Origin: Streptomyces sp. NRRL F-5122
GTDB taxonomy: Bacteria > Actinomycetota > Actinomycetes > Streptomycetales > Streptomycetaceae
NCBI RefSeq assembly: GCF_001507435.1
Contig: NZ_LMWH01000278.1
Location: 186,001-250,000 of the forward strand
Length of the DNA: 64,000 bases
Reading direction: 5' to 3'
The notes beneath the pieces were generated by a model, which was not told the origin of the DNA, did not search any database, and was given only the letters and a program-made list of their open reading frames with translations. Below are positions 35,938-44,017 of the stretch, in pieces (the first letter of the stretch is position 1; each line of letters opens with the position of its first letter). Both the position numbers and the translations under genes were made by a program.

Positions 35938-35992
35938 GGATCAGTGGTCCATATATTCGGATCAGTGGTCCATTTATGTGGATCGCTGGTCC
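35938..35992. repeat. Three tandem operator repeats at exact 21-bp spacing
   Basis: GGATCAGTGGTCC at 35938-35950 and 35959-35971 and GGATCGCTGGTCC at 35980-35992. Each 13-mer is an imperfect palindrome. Starts are 21 bp apart, two turns of the helix, so three TetR dimers would line up on one face of the DNA between the divergent tetR and oxidoreductase genes. Confidence 0.75.
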
Positions 35993-36029
35993 AGATCAGC
36001 GTATCCCGCAGCGCGGGCAGGAGAAAACG

Positions 36030-37040
36030 ATGCCGACACACACGATGAGGGCAGTCCGGATCCATGCACACGGCGGCCCTGAGGTTCTGCGCTACGACGA
36101 GGTGCCGATTCCCGAGCCGGGGCCGGGCGAGGTACTTGTCCGCGTACACGCGGTCGGCATCAATCCCCCGGACTGGTACCTGCGCGACGGGCTGACCAAC
36201 ATACCTCCGGAGACGAGGCCGAACTTCCACTTGCCCGTGATCCCGGGGACGGATGTGTCAGGGGTCGTCGACGCCGTCGCCGCGGATGTGGAGGGCTTCT
36301 CCGTCGGTGACGAGGTCTTCGGTCTCCTTCGCTTTCCCAGCTTCGACGGCAGCGCATACGCCGAGTACGTGGCCGCGCCCGCGTCGGACCTCGCACACAA
36401 GCCGGCCGGCATCGATCACGTACACGCCGCCGGGGCACCCATGGCCCTGCTGACGGCGTGGCAGTTCCTGATCGAACTCGGACACGATCACCCGTCGCCG
36501 TTCCAGGCGTCGCAGCATCGTCCGGTGGCCCTCGCCGCGGACACGACGGTGCTCGTCAACGGCGCCGCGGGCGGCGTGGGGCACTTCGCGGTGCAGCTGG
36601 CGAAGTGGAAGGACGCGCATGTCATCGCGGTGGCATCGGGCGCGCACGAGTCGTTCCTGCACGAGCTGGGCGCCGACGAGTTCGTCGACTACACCAAGGT
36701 TCGTCCCGAGGAAGTCGTACACAACATCGATCTTGTTCTCGACGCCGTCGGTGGCCGCGACAGCAAACACTTCCTGCGCACACTCAAGCGCGGCGGCGCC
36801 CTGTTCCCCGTCTTCTTCGGCGAATACGACGACGAAGAGATCGCGAAGCTGGGCGTCACGGTCTCGGGCACTCAGGTCCGCTCGAACGGCGCGCAGCTTG
36901 CCGAACTGGGACGCCTGCTCGACGCAGGCACGGTGCACGTCGCGATCGACAGCACGTTTGCGCTGGCGGACGCCCGGGCGGCGCACGAACGCGCCGCCCA
37001 AGGACATATCCAAGGCAAGATCGTGCTCACGGTCGCATAG
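36030..37040 (+). CDS. Zinc-independent quinone oxidoreductase (MDR superfamily)
   Basis: A 336-residue NADPH-dependent reductase from ATG 36030 (CAGGAG six bases upstream). The N-terminal GroES-like domain has G-E-V-L-V-R-V-H-A-V-G-I-N-P-P-D and lacks catalytic-zinc ligands. The cofactor loop is V-L-V-N-G-A-A-G-G-V-G-H-F-A-V-Q-L-A (about 172-189), and the C-terminus ends G-K-I-V-L-T-V-A as usual. Likely role is reduction of quinones or enals in electrophile stress. Its promoter is covered by the three TetR-type repeats. Confidence 0.92.
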   Translation: MPTHTMRAVRIHAHGGPEVLRYDEVPIPEPGPGEVLVRVHAVGINPPDWYLRDGLTNIPPETRPNFHLPVIPGTDVSGVVDAVAADVEGFSVGDEVFGLLRFPSFDGSAYAEYVAAPASDLAHKPAGIDHVHAAGAPMALLTAWQFLIELGHDHPSPFQASQHRPVALAADTTVLVNGAAGGVGHFAVQLAKWKDAHVIAVASGAHESFLHELGADEFVDYTKVRPEEVVHNIDLVLDAVGGRDSKHFLRTLKRGGALFPVFFGEYDDEEIAKLGVTVSGTQVRSNGAQLAELGRLLDAGTVHVAIDSTFALADARAAHERAAQGHIQGKIVLTVA

Positions 37041-37186
37041 GGACGACCCGTGTCATCGATGCGTCCGGCACTCGTCCCGGGGCACTTGCAGCTGCGGAGA
37101 CGCCGACGCGGAGACCTTGGGGCGCGTCTCCGGGCCAGTGACCGCGATGCTGGTAGCGAAGAACCGAGCAGGCCGTTCTGTCGATT

Positions 37187-37303
37187 CGGTTCGGCTCGCC
37201 GCCGGAAATCGCCGAGAGGGTCGCAATCCTGGCGCCCGACGGCGCCCCGTCCATCACCGGCCACCACACCACCGTCGCCGGCGGCAGCCCTACGGCGTTC
37301 TGA
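37187..37303 (+). pseudogene. C-terminal tail of a short-chain dehydrogenase
   Basis: Thirty-eight codons read R-F-G-S-P-P-E-I-A-E-R-V-A-I-L-A and then S-I-T-G-H-H-T-T-V-A-G-G before a TGA at 37301. This is the characteristic last segment of SDR enzymes; the N-terminal 200 residues are gone. The flanking 37041-37186 and 37304-37428 hold nothing else recognisable. Confidence 0.65.
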
Positions 37304-37428
37304 CGGTCAAGCGGCCGATCGCAGACCCGCACGCCGCACGCTCCGCCCTCTCATCGCACGCCACGCGGCCGCTTTTGCTGACTGCGCCACATCCTTCACC
37401 CGACAACCGAGCACGTGCGAGGTTTGAC

Positions 37429-37911
37429 ATGACGACAACTGCGGCTTTCGCCTGGGGAAGCAGCCACCTCAAGACAACACCTGCGGACGAGGTGGATCTC
37501 GACCCTGCAGAGCGGCTCGCCGTCCAGCAGACCCTGGCCCGCTACGCCTTCGCCCTGGATCACGGAGATCTGGTGGCGTTGGAGGGCATCCTGACAGAAG
37601 ACGCCACCTGGACGGCCACGATCGCCGATGAGGTCGAGCAAGGCCCCTTCGTAGGACGCGCGGCGATTCTCGACCTCGTGCGGAGTGCGACGAAAGAACA
37701 AATCGAGCAGCGAAGGCACAACCTCACCAACATGGTCTTCCACCGTGCGGACACCGACACGGCAGTGGTGTGGGCCTACCTGATGCTGACGTCGAACGCA
37801 GGTGGGAGCCCGACCGTCATATCGACCGGCTTCTACACGTGCACGCTGCGACACACCGAAGACATGTGGCGCATCAAGAAGCTGTTCGTCGGCCTGGACA
37901 ACGCCGTATGA
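37429..37911 (+). CDS. SnoaL-like (NTF2-fold) protein
   Basis: A 160-residue protein from ATG 37429. The fold begins at L-D-P-A-E-R-L-A-V-Q-Q-T-L-A-R-Y-A-F-A-L-D-H-G-D and contains F-V-G-R-A-A-I, H-N-L-T-N-M-V-F and the closing strand W-R-I-K-K-L-F-V, as in the SnoaL_4 subgroup. Members are polyketide cyclases, dehydratases or ring-hydroxylating-dioxygenase-like small subunits; this copy stands alone between two dehydrogenase tails, so no pathway can be assigned. Ribosome site is weak (GAGG about 10 bases upstream). Confidence 0.8.
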   Translation: MTTTAAFAWGSSHLKTTPADEVDLDPAERLAVQQTLARYAFALDHGDLVALEGILTEDATWTATIADEVEQGPFVGRAAILDLVRSATKEQIEQRRHNLTNMVFHRADTDTAVVWAYLMLTSNAGGSPTVISTGFYTCTLRHTEDMWRIKKLFVGLDNAV

Positions 37912-37974
37912 AGTGCATCGGCTGGTGCGCGCGACGGGCCCTCGGCCCAAGGTGGCGGCGCCGCACAGGATGAC

Positions 37975-38150
37975 TCAGTGCGGCCAGGGGGCGGTGCCGC
38001 CGTCGACACCGAGGGTCATGCCGGTGACGTAGCCGGCGCGGTCGCTCAGGAACCAGGCGGCACCCTCTGCGATCTCGTCCGGTCGGCCGGGGCGACCGAA
38101 GGCGGCGAGGGAACTGAGGCGATCTCGGAGGGGCTGCGCGCCCCTTCGGC
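37975..38150 (-). pseudogene. C-terminal tail of a second short-chain dehydrogenase
   Basis: On the minus strand the last 50 codons before TGA (37977-37975) read L-S-S-L-A-A-F-G-R-P-G-R-P-D-E-I-A, then W-F-L-S-D-R-A-G-Y-V-T-G-M and L-G-V-D-G-G-T-A, the end of an SDR enzyme. No Rossmann start or catalytic Y-x-x-x-K is present upstream; up to 38223 there is only featureless sequence. Confidence 0.65.
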
Positions 38151-38223
38151 TCCGTCGCCGTACGCCTCTGCGACGCGCACTCCCAGGGCGGCCCCGCCGA
38201 CGACAACGGCATCGCGAGACGGC

Positions 38224-38697
38224 TCACCCCTTGCGACCGCGGCCGACCAACCACGCCGTGAGGGCCACACCTGCGGTCGCCAGCAGCAGGTTGCGGTTGT
38301 CCCGCGCCATCCGTGCGCCCTGAGCGGTCTTCTGCTGCACCGGTTCGGGGGCCTTGTGCTGCCACAGATCGGTGGCCACCGCGCGGGACTGACCGACGGC
38401 CTGTGCAGTCCTGTCCTTCACCGGAGCGGGCAGCTTGTCCTCAAGGTGCTGGGCGGCCTGCGCTGCCCTTTCCTTCAGCTCCCCGGCCTTGACCGCAGCC
38501 TGCTCCTTCAGCTCGCCTGCCCTGGCGGTGACTTGCTCCCTCACCGCTGTCGCTTTCTCCTGGGCACGTGCCTTGACATCGGTCCTGGCCGCGAGGGCCT
38601 CGACCGTCAGGCCGAGCTCCTCGCGGGTCTGCTCGACCTGCTGGCGCAGCTCCTCGGTGCCGGCGGCGGTGGGCTTGTCGTGGGGCGGTTGGGTCAT
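38224..38697 (-). CDS. DUF3618-domain membrane-anchored helical protein
   Basis: A 157-residue protein. The N-terminus E-E-L-R-Q-Q-V-E-Q-T-R-E-E-L-G-L-T-V-E-A-L-A-A-R-T-D-V-K is the DUF3618 motif. A long Ala/Lys/Glu-rich amphipathic helix follows (about 45-120), then one C-terminal transmembrane helix (N-L-L-L-A-T-A-G-V-A-L-T-A-W-L-V-G). The start overlaps the stop of the holin-like gene by 4 bp. Such pairs are common in Streptomyces as envelope-associated proteins; function unknown. Confidence 0.85.
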   Translation of the reverse strand: MTQPPHDKPTAAGTEELRQQVEQTREELGLTVEALAARTDVKARAQEKATAVREQVTARAGELKEQAAVKAGELKERAAQAAQHLEDKLPAPVKDRTAQAVGQSRAVATDLWQHKAPEPVQQKTAQGARMARDNRNLLLATAGVALTAWLVGRGRKG

Positions 38698-39131
38698 CGG
38701 TGCACGCTCTCCTTGATCTCGGCCACATCGGCCTTCACGTTCTCAACCGTCTGCGCCGGTGCAGGCGGTGAGGCCTGGGCAACCCGCTTCTTCCCGCTCC
38801 TGGCCATCACCGCGGTGATCACACCCAGCACTGCAGTGACGATCAGAGCCGCGGCCCACACCGGCAACAGGAGCGCCAGCGCGGCGATCACAGTCGCCAC
38901 CAGCGCTTGCAGCGTAAGGAAGCCGACCAATCCGGCTCCGCCGAACAGGCCACCCCCCTTGCCGAAGCGCTTGGCCTTCTCCTTCATCTCCGCCTGCGCC
39001 AGGCGCATTTCACCGCGCACCAGTTCCGCCAGCTGCTGCGACGCCCTCTGCACCAACTCGCTCACCGGCTCCTGGCCGGAGGTACGCGGGCTGTGGTCGG
39101 TCCCGGGCGACTGCGGCTGCGTGCTCGACAC
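38694..39131 (-). CDS. Phage-holin-like (DUF1469 / Phage_holin_3_6) membrane protein
   Basis: About 145 residues from GTG 39131, which has GGGAGG seven bases upstream; the frame extends further left. The motif Q-L-A-E-L-V-R-G-E-M-R-L-A-Q-A-E-M-K-E-K-A-K-R-F-G (before two membrane helices) is diagnostic. Helices: G-L-V-G-F-L-T-L-Q-A-L-V-A-T-V and W-A-A-A-L-I-V-T-A-V-L-G-V. Despite the family name these proteins are chromosomal envelope proteins in actinobacteria. It is co-translated with the DUF3618 gene. Confidence 0.85.
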   Translation of the reverse strand: MSSTQPQSPGTDHSPRTSGQEPVSELVQRASQQLAELVRGEMRLAQAEMKEKAKRFGKGGGLFGGAGLVGFLTLQALVATVIAALALLLPVWAAALIVTAVLGVITAVMARSGKKRVAQASPPAPAQTVENVKADVAEIKESVHR

Positions 39132-39436
39132 GGCGGTCACCTCCCGTCCATCTCGTTCTACGGGCCGGGCACTCCGACCCATTCACCGGGCGCGGGTACC
39201 CCGAACGCCGAAGTTCAGGGCAGGCGCGCAGCCGGCGCGACAAATCGTCTTGCGGAGCGCCACCGACGTAGTGGCGCACGGCACGCCCACGTCCGCCGTC
39301 AGCGGAGGTCCCCTCCCTTGGGAGGTACAAGCCTCCAGCCCGACAACAACCGCTTGGACTGCGGTTATCCCGAGCCTTGCGTCCGTCGCCAAGCAGCCCG
39401 ACTGTCGGGATCAGTCCGTCACCTGCTGCGCGACGG
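39132..39436. other. Intergenic region, no gene seen
   Basis: Short open frames here have no protein character. It separates the broken BrkB gene from the holin-like operon on the same strand. Confidence 0.4.
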
Positions 39437-40229
39437 TCACGATTCGTCCAGTCGACGCAGGTCTTCCTCATCCCACTTCTGTGTGTCGCGCGGCTCGGTG
39501 TAGGGCTCCTTGTCCGCCGGCAGACCGCCGGCGATCGCCCGCTGCCGTACGGTCTCGGCGTCGAACTCCAGGCCGAGAAGGACCGCCGGGTTGCTCATCC
39601 ACAGCCAGATCAGGAAGACGATGACGCCGGCCATGGTGCCGTAGGTCTTGTTGTACGAGGCGAAGGGCCGTGCCGGCCCGACGGGCCGGCGCGCCGGTGA
39701 AGACGACGATCTTCCAGACCGGGCGGCCTTCCGGCATGTCGTACACCCGGTTGGCAGCGCGGATGAATACGGCCACATACCCCGAGGCCGACCACACCGC
39801 CAGGACGACACCGACCACCGCCATGATCGACCCGATCCCGGCGTTGTTCTGCAACTGCGAGACGGCCGCCGTGATGATGTCGCGAGCGGAGCCCGGAGTG
39901 AACTGCTCGAGGTTGTTCAGCGCCGAGTCCGTGGTGGACTTGCCGGTGAGACCGAGCAGGGACACCAGGACCAGCAGAGCCGGGAACAGCGACAACAGTC
40001 CGTAGTACGTGAGTGCCGCGGCCCGATCGGTCATTTCGTCGTCCTTGAACTCCCGCAGGCCGCCCTTCAGCACCGCCCCCCATGCCTTCTTCGGCCACTG
40101 CGTCGGCGTATCCGGTGCGCGCAGCTCGACCGCGGGCCCGGGGCCCACCTCCTCGGGCGGCGGGACCTCACGTTCCGAGGCCTCGTCGTGGCCGGGGTGC
40201 TCCTTTCGCCCTGGAAGATGCAGCTTCAT
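39437..40229 (-). pseudogene. YihY/BrkB-family membrane protein with internal deletion and frameshift
   Basis: ATG 40229 starts a normal BrkB protein: soluble N-tail, then D-R-A-A-A-L-T-Y-Y-G-L-L-S-L-F-P-A-L-L-V-L, helices to W-S-A-S-G-Y-V-A-V-F-I-R-A-A-N-R-V-Y-D-M-P-E-G-R-P-V-W-K-I. The next conserved blocks are missing; a stub V-V-F-T-G ... A-R-R-A-G-T-A joins at about 39665, with a change of frame, to the terminal part A-S-Y-N-K-T-Y-G-T-M-A-G-V-I-V-F-L-I-W-L-W. Around 100 residues (about three helices) expected from the family are absent. At least one deletion, probably two, so no functional protein. Confidence 0.8.
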
Positions 40230-40474
40230 GGCCGCCGAGTACCCCCGAAGACCCACTTCGTCACACGGTTGATGCAGCCGCGGTCCATGAACGTCCCCGC
40301 TGAGGCGCACCCCGGTCCGCTGGCTCAGTGGTGCGTAGATGTGGGTGGTCGTTCTCCCTGCGCGCCTTGGTACCGGCGGTCATTCGCCGTCTCGCTCAGG
40401 TCGACGGGGCCGGTTTACGAACTACTTCCCCGCTGGGGCGGGTCACCTGGCTGGTGAACCGCCGTGCGGCAGCG

Positions 40475-40747
40475 TCAGGCCGCATCGATGTGCTGAGCGG
40501 TCGGCCCAGCCGGACTGTTCTCGACGGCGGACGCGCCGGCGTCGTGTACCAGCCACAGGTGACGTCGCCGGGCGCGGCGCGGCGTCCTCGGCCCGGCCGA
40601 CAACCGGTTCTCGATGTGGTCCATGGCGTACAGCAGCACACCCAGGACGGGCAGCAGCAACACGGCGACAACTATCACAGCCCAGTTCCCTCCCGGTGGG
40701 TGGCATCGGTCGGGTTCCCCCCAGGGCTCGGTCAACAGCCGATCCAT
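40475..40747 (-). CDS. Small single-helix membrane protein, unknown
   Basis: Ninety residues from ATG 40747. One transmembrane helix (W-A-V-I-V-V-A-V-L-L-L-P-V-L-G-V-L-L-Y-A-M) lies at about 22-42, followed by D-H-I-E-N-R-L and a basic stretch. Small proteins with this D-x-I-E-x-R-L after the helix are frequent in Streptomyces, but no function is known to me. It is divergent from corA. Confidence 0.5.
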   Translation of the reverse strand: MDRLLTEPWGEPDRCHPPGGNWAVIVVAVLLLPVLGVLLYAMDHIENRLSAGPRTPRRARRRHLWLVHDAGASAVENSPAGPTAQHIDAA

Positions 40748-40854
40748 GTGCAGATTTTGTGCCCACGAGGTGTAGATGGCGTTCGGCTGGTGGGGCTGCT
40801 CGCTGCCTGTGCATGGAACGTGGCGGTGGAAGCACCCGAGAGGGCGTGGAGTGT

Positions 40855-41835
40855 GTGATCTACCGGGAGCAGACGGGCGAGTGCGAGAAGGTCGACGTCC
40901 GGAGGGAGGACGGAGGATGCCAGGACAGCCTCGACCGCCTGGCGGTGCTCAAGCCCGACGAGTTCGCTTGGATCCGGATGGCCGACCCCCGCGAGGACGA
41001 CCTGGAGCGGCTGGGCAAGTACCTGCAACTGCATCCTCTGGCGATCGAGGACGCCGTCCAAGCGCACCAGAGGCCGAAGCAGGAACGCTACGGTGACGTG
41101 CTGTCGGTCGCCGTGAAGACGCTGTGGTTCGTCGAGCAAACCGCTGATGTGGAAACCGGCGAGGTGATGATCTTCCTCGGCCCGTCCTTCGCGCTGACCG
41201 TCCGCCACGGCGCACTCGATCCGACCGTGGAGGCGGCCGGCCGGCTGGAAGACGCCCCGCAATCGGCACGGCTCGGACCGGTGAGCGTCCTGCACACGGT
41301 CATAGACGTGATCGTCGACGCCTATATGCAGGCGGCGGCCCAGGTCCGTGCGGACCTCACCGACCTGGAACGGTGTGTGTTCTCACCCGCCCGCGAGGAC
41401 CTGACCGAGCAGATCTACACGCTCAAGCGGGAAGTGGTCGAGTTCCGCGACGCCGTCGGACCTCTGGTCCCCGTTGTGCAGCAGTTCACCGCGCCGTATG
41501 ACGACTGGCCGCGGCAGATGGGGCCGTACTTCCGCGACGTCGCCGACCACCTCACTCGCACCGACACCGAAGTCCGCGCCCTGGACGACCTGCTCGGCTC
41601 AGTCCTCGACGCCCACCTGGCGAAGGTGGGCATCCGGCAGAACGACGACATGCGCCGCATCAGCGCATGGGCAGCCATCCTGGCCATCCCCACCCTGATC
41701 GCCGGCATCTACGGCATGAACTTCGCCCACATGCCAGAACTGGACTGGCGCTACGGCTATCCGTGCGCGCTGGCCGCGATGGCCCTCGGGGCGGGACTGC
41801 TGTACCGGGCCTTCCGCCGAAACGGCTGGCTCTGA
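40855..41835 (+). CDS. corA: CorA-family Mg2+/Co2+ transporter
   Basis: A 326-residue protein from GTG 40855, starting V-I-Y-R-E-Q-T-G-E-C; the frame stays open far upstream but CorA length and the GGAG nearby fix the start. The large N-terminal cytoplasmic domain (about 1-260) ends in a long stalk helix (A-H-L-A-K-V-G-I-R-Q-N-D-D-M-R-R-I-S). Two membrane helices follow, with the signature I-Y-G-M-N-F ending the first. It forms pentameric divalent-cation channels. Monocistronic, with a strong terminator downstream. Confidence 0.93.
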   Translation: MIYREQTGECEKVDVRREDGGCQDSLDRLAVLKPDEFAWIRMADPREDDLERLGKYLQLHPLAIEDAVQAHQRPKQERYGDVLSVAVKTLWFVEQTADVETGEVMIFLGPSFALTVRHGALDPTVEAAGRLEDAPQSARLGPVSVLHTVIDVIVDAYMQAAAQVRADLTDLERCVFSPAREDLTEQIYTLKREVVEFRDAVGPLVPVVQQFTAPYDDWPRQMGPYFRDVADHLTRTDTEVRALDDLLGSVLDAHLAKVGIRQNDDMRRISAWAAILAIPTLIAGIYGMNFAHMPELDWRYGYPCALAAMALGAGLLYRAFRRNGWL

Positions 41836-42040
41836 AGCCCCGAACCGCCCCTCCCCTCAGCCGCCGGCCGAACCGCCGCCGCCGGTCGTCGAGTCCCGCA
41901 TGACCGCCGGGCAGCTACCGGAGTCCGCCTGCACTGAGGCCGTACGCGTTCGGTCGAGTGGCTCTGCACCGCCGGCATCGCCACCTCCGCCGCGAGGATC
42001 GCAGAGGCTCTACGCCGCCGTACACACCGCAGGCGCCAGG

Positions 42041-42077
42041 AGGGTCCGGCCGGGTCGGTAGGACCGGGCCGGACCCT
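42041..42077. terminator. Bidirectional terminator between corA and the glucanase gene
   Basis: AGGGTCCGGCC (42041-42051) and GGCCGGACCCT (42067-42077) form an 11-bp stem; the loop can pair further (GGTC/GACC). Both flanking genes converge on it. Confidence 0.8.
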
Positions 42078-42124
42078 CTGGTCAAGCAATCAGCATGTGT
42101 TCGGCGTCCGCGCCACCGGAGCAG

Positions 42125-43483
42125 CTACCAGCCGACGGCGACCAGGAGCCATTGCGGGTTGGCGTGGGAGATGAAGGAGGACTGGCCGGCCACGTCGTCA
42201 TACGGGAAGCCGTAGGCGAGGCGGTTGATGGCGTTGTCGTGCCAGAACTTGGCGTAGTAGTTCGCCGGTGCCGCGTTGTAGAACTGGGCCGGGTCGGACT
42301 GCTGGGAGGCCGGCAGGGTGGCGACGTGGCGGTTGAGGGCGGCGCACATGTCCGGGTTGCCTGCCAGTGAGGCGGCGCAGCCGAAGATGTCGGACGTGGC
42401 CGCGTTCACGCCCACTGACTGCGCGTAGGCGGTGAAGTAGTTCGCGTTGGCACCGCCCGCGCGGAAGCTCGGGTCGCTGCCGGGCGCGATGATCCGGTAC
42501 GGGGCCTGGGTCTGGGCCAGCACCTTGAAGGGGGCCGGAACTGCGTCGGTGAAGCGCTGGAAGGTGGTGGCGCGGTCCTCGGCGAAGGTCTGCCGGTTCT
42601 CGCCGACCTCGACGTCGTAACCGTCCTTGGTGTGCAGGCGCATGGCCAGCTTCAGGCCGAAGGCGTCGACCCGGGTGGTGTTGCCGTTGAAGACGTTGTT
42701 GCCGACCGTGAACTCGATGAAGTCGTAGTACGGGCCGTTGGGTGATCCGAGATAGAAGTACATGCGGCCGGCGGAGTTGGCCGGCATGTCGAGATAGGGC
42801 TGCTCGGCGATGGAGTGCACCTGGCCGTTGAAGCTCCAGTACACCTGGCTGTCGGGGTATTTGCCGTTGGTCCGGTTGAGGATCTTCACCTCGACGGCGT
42901 TGCTCGCCGGAGGTATGTCGCTGGTACTGCCCCAGAAGTCGTCCGGCGGGGTGGTGGTGCCACCGGGGCCGTAGACCTGGAACTCCCACAGGGAGTAGCC
43001 GTAGGGGGTGCCCCGCGCGGTGCCGTAGATGCGGACGTAACGGCCGCTGCCGGTGACGGCGATGTTCTGGGTTCCGCCGGTGGCGGTGGTGGTGGAGTGG
43101 ACGGTGGTCCAGTTGTTGGCGTCGGTGGAGGTCTGGATCTGGAAGGCCGTCGCGTAGGCGGCCTCCCAGTTCAGAGTGACGCGGCTGAGCTGCTGGACGG
43201 ACCCGAGGTCGACCCGTAGCCACTGCGGGTCGGAGAAGGCCGAGGACCAACGGGTGCCGATGTTGCCGTCGACCGCCGCGCTTGCGGGGAAGGTTCCGTT
43301 CTCGGTCGAGGAGGCGGTGGCAGGCTTGCCCTGGGACAGCAACTGGTCGGCGGCGCGTGCCGGTGACGGTGCGAGGACTGCGAGGAAGGCGGCGATCAGG
43401 GCGACGACCAGGCCGAGTACCGCGCGTGAGCGTGCGGCGCCGGCTGGTGGTCTGCGGGTGAATGCGCTGGCGGAACTCTGCAT
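42125..43483 (-). CDS. Secreted GH64 beta-1,3-glucanase with an F5/8C (CBM32-like) domain
   Basis: A 452-residue exoenzyme from ATG 43483 (GAGGAG six bases upstream). Signal peptide residues 1-45 (A-V-L-G-L-V-V-A-L-I-A-A-F-L, cleavage near A-R-A-A-D). Residues about 50-175 are a discoidin/F5/8C carbohydrate-binding domain (A-S-S-T-E-N-G-T-F-P-A-S-A-A-V-D-G-N-I-G-T-R-W-S). After a short Thr/Pro linker, the GH64 domain (about 195-452) contains thaumatin-like segments and ends H-D-N-A-I-N-R-L-A-Y-G-F-P-Y-D-D-V-A-G-Q-S. GH64 enzymes release laminaripentaose from fungal or algal beta-1,3-glucan. The GAGAGCGCTCTC box upstream suggests LacI-type sugar control. Confidence 0.92.
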   Translation of the reverse strand: MQSSASAFTRRPPAGAARSRAVLGLVVALIAAFLAVLAPSPARAADQLLSQGKPATASSTENGTFPASAAVDGNIGTRWSSAFSDPQWLRVDLGSVQQLSRVTLNWEAAYATAFQIQTSTDANNWTTVHSTTTATGGTQNIAVTGSGRYVRIYGTARGTPYGYSLWEFQVYGPGGTTTPPDDFWGSTSDIPPASNAVEVKILNRTNGKYPDSQVYWSFNGQVHSIAEQPYLDMPANSAGRMYFYLGSPNGPYYDFIEFTVGNNVFNGNTTRVDAFGLKLAMRLHTKDGYDVEVGENRQTFAEDRATTFQRFTDAVPAPFKVLAQTQAPYRIIAPGSDPSFRAGGANANYFTAYAQSVGVNAATSDIFGCAASLAGNPDMCAALNRHVATLPASQQSDPAQFYNAAPANYYAKFWHDNAINRLAYGFPYDDVAGQSSFISHANPQWLLVAVGW

Positions 43484-43539
43484 GCGGAGTCTCCTCAAGC
43501 CGGTTCGGCGTGCGTGGGGGATGGAGCAACAGCAGACAT

Positions 43540-43551
43540 GAGAGCGCTCTC
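43540..43551 (-). promoter_or_regulatory. LacI-type operator upstream of the glucanase
   Basis: GAGAGCGCTCTC is a perfect 12-bp palindrome with central GCGC, close in form to the CebR box (GGGAGCGCTCCC) of cellulose-utilising Streptomyces. It differs from the TTGATCGTTCAA boxes of the neighbouring GH65 cluster, so another LacI protein probably reads it. Confidence 0.6.
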
Positions 43552-43972
43552 TGGGGTTGTAGCCCTATCCATGTTCGCCGTCAACAACTGAAGCCGAAAT
43601 CAGTCCGGTTACGACGCTGCGGACTCCACGACGCTGATCTCGGCACAGGTTTCGCGTACAACGCGTCCGTCGCGTTCGGCTTCCGACCGTATGGTTGCCC
43701 CAAGCCAGGCGCGTTTTTACATGCCTTGACGTATCCGCTACGGGACACCTCATGGCCAGCACAGGCGTCGTCGCAGTCGAACGCGGGGCGCCCCGCCTCG
43801 ATCGCGCCGTCGAACCGACCCCGGCCGGCGGCTGACAGCTCGACCCTGGGCCGGCGGAAGCGGTCCGGATACTTCACGGAGGCGATGAACGCCAGTAGGA
43901 CGCCCTGGGTCACATTCGGCCGTCTTGGGCCGCACGGCTGTGGTCTGCCCGTCTGGCCTCGACAGCTTCCGT

Positions 43973-43984
43973 ATGAACGATAAA
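43973..43984 (+). promoter_or_regulatory. Operator in the lacI-type gene's own promoter
   Basis: ATGAACGATAAA matches the complement of the two boxes before the substrate-binding-protein gene at 10 of 12 positions and keeps the central ACGA. It overlaps a TAAAAAT -10-like element; TCGACA 16 bp further up may be the -35. This supports autoregulation and argues that translation starts downstream, at 44018. No gene was seen between 43552 and 43972. Confidence 0.5.
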
Positions 43985-44017
43985 AATGAGGGTTCCAGCG
44001 TGGGTGAGGGAGACAAC

